From Nicotiana tabacum (Eukaryota > Streptophyta > Magnoliopsida > Solanales > Solanaceae), in contig NC_134090.1 in assembly GCF_000715075.1 (NCBI RefSeq), forward strand, positions 45,696,792-45,760,791: a DNA stretch of 64,000 bases, in the 5' to 3' direction. Positions 57,101 through 64,000 of this stretch are shown piece after piece; the stretch's first letter is position 1; the number at the start of each line of letters is the position of its first letter. A program made the position numbers and the translations under genes. Under the pieces are notes generated by a model. The model was not told the origin of the DNA and made no database searches. It saw nothing but the letters and a program-made list of their open reading frames with translations.

Positions 57101-58645
57101 ATTTATTCGATATTGGCTTGTAATAATTAGTAAACGAACATTGTGGTTTGGATAGTAAAAATGGGAGGGTAGATATGCATGTTATAGATATCAAAAGGGT
57201 AGAAACCATGCTTTAGGTCTATATTTCCTGTATGTGCAATAGAATCCATGTTCAAAATATATCATGCATTAGAAACCACACTCTTAGGGCTCATGTATAC
57301 TTTTTCAGCATTTCATTTTTGACATTCTCATCACTCAAAAATCCTGTGTTAGGATAAAGGGGCATTAAAAACAAAGATTTCTACCCTTGCACACTTGACA
57401 GCATGCTCTATAATGGTGTAACCTTTCTATGCATTTAGAAATCCTGCTATAAGAAATTCTGCAATCATGTCGTGCATATTAAAGATCCTTCTTAGGAATT
57501 CTGCATATAGATCACTCTACATTTATACGTGAATATTAGATACCATGCTTTAAGATCTCATTCGTACTTGCTCAGTCACACCTAGAGTAAACTACTGATT
57601 ACAGAAGAGGTAAAAACAGCTTCACATTTGATTATCCTATTTAAATAAGCTGTTATTAATCCTTGCATTTGTATAACACTTCTTATAAAATTGGAAACTG
57701 CCTCTTTTGTGTACTTCTTAATGATTTATAGGCTTAAAATCAGTAGGCAAACTTATTAAGGCCCCTGCTTCTGAGTTATGAAATGAACCTGCATATCTAC
57801 TATGTTCTGAATACTCATCTAGACATCATCTCTTAGGACACTGTTGCCCTTATCTGTGTTTGAGTCGTGTTGTTTACATGCCTTATCAGTGGAGGCAAAC
57901 TGAGCCTCTTATTTGCTCCTTCCTGTTCTTATTTGCTAAGAGTCCTATGTGTTATTGTTTGTCGCCTTAGTATTTTTCCTTTAAACCTTGGGGGTCGGTC
58001 TAGAACCACCTATAGGTAGAGGTCCTAAATCTCCTCCAGGGCCATTAAGAAGGGACGGGTAACAGTACGCAATAGAGATCACTGACCAACACTCGCTTTG
58101 ATAAAAACTAAGGGGTAGGAAGTGTAGATATGGGATATGATGACTACGCGCTAATGTCACGTGTTGCCCCTCATTGAGGAGCATTTGCCAGACATTGTTT
58201 GGGGTGATCCTATAGGCTAACCAACCTAGGACTTCCCCTTTCCCAAAATTCTTTTTGTTTTAAACTTTTTTTAACATGTATACAACTTGTTCAAAATCTT
58301 TGCCTTATTATTTGAGTTATACAACGTGCCTTACTTGTGAATTATTTGATTCAACTATTTATTTGTTAATGGACTAATTCGTGAATGTACGTTTGGCCGG
58401 GACCCATAGTTGTGGACCAAAAGGGGTGCCTAACACCTTCCCCTCGAAGCCATTTCGAGCCCTTACCCTAATCTCTAGTAATGCAAACCAATCCAAGAGT
58501 TAATTGCTCTAGGTGCCCTAACGCACCATAACCCGTTAGGCGGCGACTCTTCAAATACCCAATTCCCAAAAGAAAGTGAGTTATTACTCCCATGAATGTC
58601 AAAACCCGGGCCTCTCTTTGCGGAGGGAAAAAAGGAGGCGTCACA
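54136..58645 (+). repeat. 5' LTR of an Ogre-like (Tat-lineage) element
   Basis: About 4.5 kb, beginning TGTTGATACCCAATTTT and ending AAAAGGAGGCGTCACA, directly before an Ogre-type primer site. LTRs of this length are characteristic of Ogre. A perfect 9-bp stem hairpin (CCGTTGATC, six-base loop, GATCAACGG) lies at 54700-54723. No gene is seen; the part around 54780-55120 is C-rich and probably near the transcript start. The 3' LTR is beyond the right edge. Confidence 0.85.
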
Positions 58646-58648
58646 GCA

Positions 58649-58666
58649 TGGCGACTCTGCTGGGGA
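58649..58666 (+). other. Ogre-type primer binding site
   Basis: TGGCGACTCTGCTGGGGA, the site I know from Ogre elements, which is described as matching a tRNA-Arg. It starts three bases after the LTR end. Confidence 0.85.
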
Positions 58667-59332
58667 TACATTTAGGCTCTTACCATAACGAAGTTATCTT
58701 TTTACAAATTAGTCCGAGCATGCTTTATCCTATACCCTTTTCCTTTATTGGAATTTAACTGTCCATTTTTAAGCATTTATGGTTCTCTATCCCTGAAACT
58801 GACTTGTCTCTTTGTTTACTTTTTCCCTGTAACTATCTTTAAGTTATTTAAATGTTGTTTTTATTTTCTCTACGTGTAAATACTTGACTACATGTTATTA
58901 ACTGCTGCATAAATCATGCTCCGCATCATATTCCACCCATGCGTGTCAAATCCTATAGCAACGCTTTAATGAGTGGTTGCGCTCTTCCTAGTTACTACCC
59001 TTAAATTCGGAAAGGCTTACTTGCAGTAAAACTAGTCGATCAACGGTGCAGTCGACGGTTCCGTGCCTTCTCCCTTGAGTTGTCCGCTTGATGGTACCAA
59101 TATAAAATTGTGCACGCATCATGGTCAAACCTAGTCGGATCAGTTATGTTGTCCACATAATGATCCTTTACGATAAGCCTTATCCAAAGTCCATCGGGTT
59201 TTCCATAATCCCAACGGATACAACCACGTTCTGTGCATTAATTTGGAGAACTAAATGCTGATATGTTGATCATAAATATATAAATACTTGAGTCTTGTGG
59301 GGGCAAGGTCTAACCCTTTTGTTTTGCAGAAA
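58667..59332 (+). other. Ogre-like leader, no gene
   Basis: Untranslated leader between the primer site and ORF1. It ends with TTTTGTTTTGCAGAAA just before the ATG, which would also serve as a splice acceptor. Confidence 0.55.
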
Positions 59333-59625
59333 ATGAGGCACGAGGTCCCCAGATTCGGTATGGTTAGCAACATCCCACCATTGTTGCTAGATTGGTGGGA
59401 AGACCTTTCCTCAAGTGACAAGAAACATGTGAGAGAGTACCTGGGTAACCTACCTTCCTTGTCAGATATTGAGCCAAATAACAAATTGATCGAAGCTGCC
59501 ACTTTATTTTGGGATAGTGAAAGGGTTGTGTTTTGTTTCGGCGACATAGAAATGACACCTCTTCTATAGGAAATTGGAGGGCTCGCGGGATTAACTTGCA
59601 AGTTGCAGGCTATTGGTACCAGAAA
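59333..59625 (+). pseudogene. Ogre-like ORF1, N-terminal part
   Basis: The ATG at 59333 starts MRHEVPRFGMV. The frame continues through LLDWWEDLSSSDKKHVREYL and a FGDIEMTPLL block to a stop at 59567-59569, where a Glu codon would be expected, and then EIGGLAGL. It is cut at 59625 by a gypsy LTR. Ogre elements uniquely carry an ORF1 of unknown function before gag, and its core (EMTPTLEEI-type block) resembles the 8-10 kb remnant. Only about 98 codons remain here; the rest should resume outside the window. Confidence 0.8.
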
Positions 59626-62151
59626 TGTTACAACCCATATCCACACACATTAGTTCATGCCATATATTAGTTAACATAAATCCAAGAAGGAATTACCTTT
59701 GAGATGATAAGAAGTTAATCCTATTGGTCTTAAGTGATACAAGGGTGTATAAGGGTGATTAACAAGTATTAGAAGTTAAACGAATCAAGCATGTTGTAAC
59801 TCGTATTTTCAGGTAAACCTAGAGGTTCTTAATACACTCAAGGTCATGTATTAAGGTGTTTGAATCATATAATATCTGTATCATACGTCTTGAAGTCAAA
59901 CGAGTTATGAAACAAAAGTCGACAAACGTTGTCGCAACTTAGGTTCATAATTTTACTTATGCATTAGGTTAAATGTTTCTAAGCTTTACTCCCAATTTAC
60001 AAAGAATTACGGAGTGATCTACCCACAAAATTAAAGATCTACGAGTCTAGTTTCTGACGCATTAATCATTTGTCAATACGATATCGGAGCATAGAGATAT
60101 TCATATTTTCGCAAGCCTGCGCAGATTGGTAGATGACAAGTAGGTGCATCACCTACTTGCCAAAATGATAGGACAAAATTAAAAGACCTAAGTCGGCCAA
60201 GAGAGGACTTTTAAGGGGTTATGAACTCAGTTATTTCATCCATATTTCAGACCCTCAAAACCAAAGTTAACCCCTGCAACTCCTCCCCAAAAATCTCACA
60301 CAAACCCTAATCGATTTTCCCTCTCTTTCAAGTTCTATTTGAAGGTAAAACCTAGAGTTTGAAGAACCAAGGGAAGGGCTGAGTTATCCAACAAGTAAGG
60401 TAAGTTACTTCCATCTTTCATACATTTTTCTCTGCTGTGAATTCATGGTAATTCGTTCTATACATGTAAGAACTCACGGGATGGTGATCGGAAGTCGTGA
60501 GTTCGAGTTATTCACTTGTAGCGGACTGTTTTGTGGACTGTTTTGTGTTGCTATTGGGCTGCGTGTTTTACTACTATTTTGTGGAGTTTTGGAGGTGGAA
60601 GGGTGTGGAGTAACACCATATATATGTAGGGTTGTGGGCTGATAGTGATTCGTAACATTTCCGGGTCGTTTGACACGACTACAGTGGTCGTCGTATGTAT
60701 GATGTAATTAGGTTATGCGTGGACTGTTTTGGGAGGCTTAATATGTTTATTATTGATGTTGTTTGGGCTGTTTGGTGATTTTTTGGAATGGTGTGAAGTC
60801 ATATATATAGGGGAGGTGCTGTCCGTTTCAACGTAAAATAGGTTGTGGTCGATACATAATAGTTATGACGCTTAAATGATAACGATAGTATCGTTTCTCT
60901 TATTGTAGACTAAGGAGTTGTGAAAATTGCATAGCTTGTGATTGGGGCAGTATATACAAGGTATGTGAGGCTATCCCTTTTCTTTTTTTGCACAACTCCG
61001 ATTGTACATAATGTAATGAACGAGCTTCCAAAGATACTCTAACTCTTAGAAGCAAGCAGTACTTACATTGCTTTCCCTCTTATGGAACGACTGATGTTAA
61101 TGTTGCTTCTCTTATTCTTATGTTATCAATGTTGTTGGTACTTCCTGATTCTTATAAGGTTCGTAATGAAGAGTTGGTCCTAATAACGTGTATAGAGGAT
61201 ACCGACCTTACGTCACTCCGAAAGGTTTAGAATGTGATTCCATGAGTCGAGCATGCATTATATATATGTATCTATTTTACTCTATCGAGCCGCACTATAG
61301 TCGGCCGGGTACGGCACATATTGTGCAACCACTGATCAATTGGGTTTTACTGAGCTCCACGTGGCCGGGTACGATTCTACCGAGCCTTATGATGGCCGGG
61401 TACATTTTTACCAAGCCTATTATGGCTGGGTACGATATGATGATGATGATGCCCATAGAGGCGTATGTTTTAAAAGTTTATGTATACATACATATGTATC
61501 ATGCATTTCATGTCAGTAGCCCTCAGAGGTACTCAGATGTTCCAGGTTGTATATTCTCTATCCCTGCTTACATTACTGTTCGTATTTATGGTTCCCTGCC
61601 TTACATAGTCAGTACTTTATTCGTACTGACGTCCTTTTGTTTGTGGACGTTGCATGTCGTGCTGCAGGCCCTAATAGACAGGCAGGTGCAGCTCCCCCAC
61701 CACAGTAGGTTTTCCAGTTCAACAGTGATTGGCGAGATCCCTTCTCCGAACTTGTTGTGGTCTTGTTATGCATTTTTGTTATAGACATTATGGGTATATC
61801 GGGGCCCTATTCCAGCTATGTTGTAGCACTTATGTTCATTTAGAGGCTCATAGACAAGTGTCGCCTCATGTATAGTTTGGTATGCCTTGTCGGCTTGTTT
61901 TTGTTGTATACTCTTTCATGGTAGCGTGGTAGCTTGTACCTTATATGTAGTTTCTTGATTGTCTGGTCATCCCCTGCTATGTATGTTCATGCCATCATAT
62001 TTTATTGCTGGTTGTCCATGATCCAGGTCTACCATTTATATTGATCTCGTCAACCCTAAAAGATAATAAAAAAAGGTTAGATAAAATGTACGATGGTGCT
62101 CGACAAGTATGGTCGGGTGCTAGTCATGGTCCTCTAGTTTGGGTCGTGACA
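59626..62151 (+). repeat. 5' LTR of the nested gypsy element
   Basis: 2526 bp. It holds a short repeat built on GGCCGGGTAC at about 61300-61430 (four copies), a perfect 8-bp stem hairpin (GTCAGTAC, seven-base loop, GTACTGAC) at 61608-61630, and two TATATATA runs near 60619 and 60808 as TATA candidates. The 198-codon open frame at 61188-61784 is LTR sequence. Confidence 0.88.
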
Positions 62152-62155
62152 AACT

Positions 62156-62167
62156 TGGTATCAGAGC
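62156..62167 (+). other. Primer binding site, initiator tRNA-Met
   Basis: TGGTATCAGAGC, perfect, four bases after the LTR end. Confidence 0.9.
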
Positions 62168-62356
62168 AAGTCTGTCCTAGGGATTGTCTATGAGGCGTGT
62201 CTAGTAGAGTCTTGATTATGGATGTGTAGCGCGCCACATTTATAATCAGGAGGCTATATGACATCTAGGGTTGTTACCTTCTTCCTGAATCTAGATCGTG
62301 CGTAGAGTTGAGTCGTAAGTGTTCGTCTCTAATATTCATCTTGTTTTCTTTCAGTG

Positions 62357-62878
62357 ATGCCTTCGACTAGGAAGCAAACAATTAGTAGACGGCTTGATAC
62401 AACTGCGGGAGAGGGTACCAGTCAGGTGCCCCAATCCAGAGCAGGCCAAAGTGAGGCTCATAGTGAGATGTCGTCTCATACCTCATCTAACCCATCTCCT
62501 CCAAAGGATATTAGGAGGCACCCAACACCTCTAGTTCCTCCGTCTGGTACTACAGACCAGGATATGCGGAGTGCTTTGTAGTTATTGACTAGCTTGGCAG
62601 CTGCTCAGGCTCAGAGGCAGAATACAGGTGCTGCTGATAAACCAGTTAGTACGAGAGTTCGTGATTTTATTAATTTAGACCCTCAAGTGTTTACCGGATC
62701 AGACCCCAAGGAGGACCCGCAGACTTTTATTGACCAAGTTCATCGTACACTGCGGGTTATGCATGTTAGTGATATAGAGGCAGTAGAGTTGGCTTCTTAT
62801 CGGCTACGGGATTTAGCAATTCTCTGGTATGATAGTTGGGAGAGATCCAAGGGTTCGAACGCTTCTCCAGCTGTGTGG
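62357..62878 (+). pseudogene. Gypsy gag, N-terminal part
   Basis: The ATG at 62357 opens MPSTRKQTISRRLDTTAGEG. A TTCTTTCAG sequence just before it resembles a splice acceptor. A Ser/Pro/Gln-rich leader follows, a TAG stop at 62578-62580 (a likely decayed CAG), then LAAAQAQRQ and the capsid-like domain with FINLDPQVFTGSDPKEDPQT (about 62670), VELASYRLRDLAILWYDSWE (about 62780) and SPAVW. It stops at the inserted LTR at 62879. Gag would build the particle. The class is common in Solanaceae gypsy elements. Confidence 0.88.
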
Positions 62879-64000
62879 TGTCACACTTCCTTTTTCACTT
62901 ACCTCCCCCGGAAGGCGTAAAGGAGTTTTTCCATTTAAAGGACAATCGGAACGGGATTTAATTATTAATTATTCAGACTCGCCACTTGGGATATTAATGG
63001 TGTCCCAAGTCACCGGTTGAATCCCGAACCGAGGAAGTTTATGACTCTGTTAACAGTCCGCGAACCACAAATCCGAGTAAGGAATTCTGTTAATACGGGA
63101 GAAGGTGTTAGGCATTCCCGAGCTCCGTGGTTCTAGCACGGTCGCTTAACTGTTGTATTTAATTTTATCTGATTTTTATGCATGCTAGCTCCTGTGCCTT
63201 TTATTAGTTTTGAAATGCCTTTTATCATCATTTTAAAAGAATTGCGACATCATGAAAACGCGTTTCGAACCACGTCGCAATCAATGCACCCGTAGTTATC
63301 AACACATTTCGACTTCGTCAAGATTTGGATTTGAGTCGCATCAATGCGCACCCGAATTTTAAGAAGGTCATTTAATTAAATCGTACCTAAAGATACTAAA
63401 GTAGTGTTACTTTGGGGAAAAGTCATGAAGTTCGCTAAACGGCCATCACAAATTCTAATTATTTCGATAATTACTTACTAAGGGTCCCCCACTTATTTAT
63501 TTTGTGCGGTAAAGCTCTTTTCTATTATTTTATAAGAATTACGATGTCGTGACAACGTGTTTCGAACCCCGTCGCAATCAATGCACCCGTGATTGTCAAC
63601 ACATTTTGGCTTCATCGAGATTTGGATTTGGGTCGCATCAATGCGCACCCGATTTTTAAGAAGGTTATTTAGTTAAATCGCGTCTAAAGATTATAACGTG
63701 ATATTATTTTGGGAAAAACCCATGAAGTTCGCTAAACGGTTATCCCAAATTCTAATTATTTGAAAGAAATAAATAAATGAGGGCCATGAGTGTTGGGATT
63801 TTATTTGGCACGCTACACCCCGAACTATTAAACCGAATCAACTAACAGCCTGAGCAAACCCATTTTTGGTTATTAACTCAACCACGGGAAGCTAACGTCA
63901 AAGTGGTCATTTACAATATCTCAACAGACACATAGTAGTTAAACGAGACAAAGAACAATATGATATGCTACAATAGATTCCACTATATACAGTTGAGGAA
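62879..64000 (-). repeat. Partial LTR nested in the gypsy gag, probably Ogre/Tat-like on the minus strand
   Basis: It starts TGTCACACTTCCTTTTTCAC inside the gag. The reverse complement of this start resembles the GGAGGCGTCACA end of the Ogre-like LTR at 58645, which suggests a minus-strand LTR. It contains a tandem duplication with a 297-bp period (63241-63767). It runs off the window and has no gene. Confidence 0.6.
63241..63767. repeat. Tandem duplication, 297-bp period
   Basis: Unit 1 starts at 63241 and unit 2 at 63538. Both hold GTCGCAATCAATGCACCCG, GGTCGCATCAATGCGCACCC (one base different in unit 1) and ATGAAGTTCGCTAAACGG, with diverged bases between. The repeat lies inside the LTR. 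Confidence 0.9.

Larger units (their letters stand above)
59626..62878 (+). mobile_element. Plus-strand Ty3/gypsy element, 5' part, nested in Ogre ORF1
   Basis: It starts TGTTACAACCC at 59626. The 5' LTR (59626-62151) ends GTGACA, followed by the initiator tRNA-Met primer site and gag. It is cut at 62878 by another LTR. The 3' end is outside the window. Confidence 0.88.

Noticed and set aside
61188..61784. 198-codon open frame on the plus strand
   Set aside because: It lies inside the LTR 59626-62151, between LTR start and primer site, with short repeats and no protein motif.
1..64000. A novel operon-like or defence system
   Set aside because: All coding signal maps to retrotransposon or pararetrovirus proteins or to relics of them. 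No host or new multi-gene system is supported.

Overview
This window is plant nuclear DNA made almost entirely of nested, decayed transposable elements. I found no convincing host gene, rRNA or functional tRNA gene. The repeat families point to Solanaceae, and Nicotiana seems the likeliest genus (inference): Tekay/Del-type Ty3/gypsy chromoviruses with an initiator-tRNA-Met primer site, Tat/Ogre-type Ty3/gypsy elements with very long LTRs, an endogenous caulimovirid resembling the solendovirus group, and an Au-type tRNA-derived SINE.

Layout. 1-7881: a minus-strand gypsy element (5' LTR 5171-7881) whose gag is interrupted by a decayed pararetrovirus on the plus strand (329-4479). 8210-10245: minus-strand remnant of an Ogre-ORF1-like protein. 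10246-11520: low-copy-looking AT-rich DNA. 11527-32202: a three-level nest. A 174-bp MITE (6-bp flanking repeat ctttaa) contains a minus-strand Tekay-like gypsy at 11630-32126 (5-bp repeat cataa). That gypsy contains a minus-strand, pol-less Tat-like element at 15967-25799 (5-bp repeat atggg), which carries gag and a protease-like domain plus a spliced antisense gene. 32209-36897: gene-free AT-rich DNA that is probably a long Tat/Ogre LTR on the minus strand, with an Au SINE at 36494-36678. 37084-47215: a structurally complete minus-strand Tekay-like gypsy (5-bp repeat tacat). 47820-49307: Tat-type gag, primer site and partial LTR on the minus strand. 49308-54135: two plus-strand gypsy LTR regions. 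54136-64000: a plus-strand Ogre-like 5' LTR, primer site and ORF1, broken by a plus-strand gypsy at 59626, which is itself broken by another LTR at 62879.

How the parts relate. Each retroelement once encoded Gag for its particle, and the autonomous ones also encoded protease, reverse transcriptase, RNase H and integrase. Every coding unit seen here has stop codons, frameshifts or deletions, so nothing is expected to move on its own. The 15967-25799 element has no recognisable reverse transcriptase or integrase and would have needed a relative in trans. The flanking duplications give a clear relative order of insertion.

The features most worth a second look are the spliced antisense gene in the pol-less Tat element, the virus insertion with its duplicated zinc-knuckle ends, a fold-back duplication in the gypsy RNase H region, and copy-number and CpG-decay differences between paired LTRs. 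All family names come from recognising motifs by eye, without database searches.
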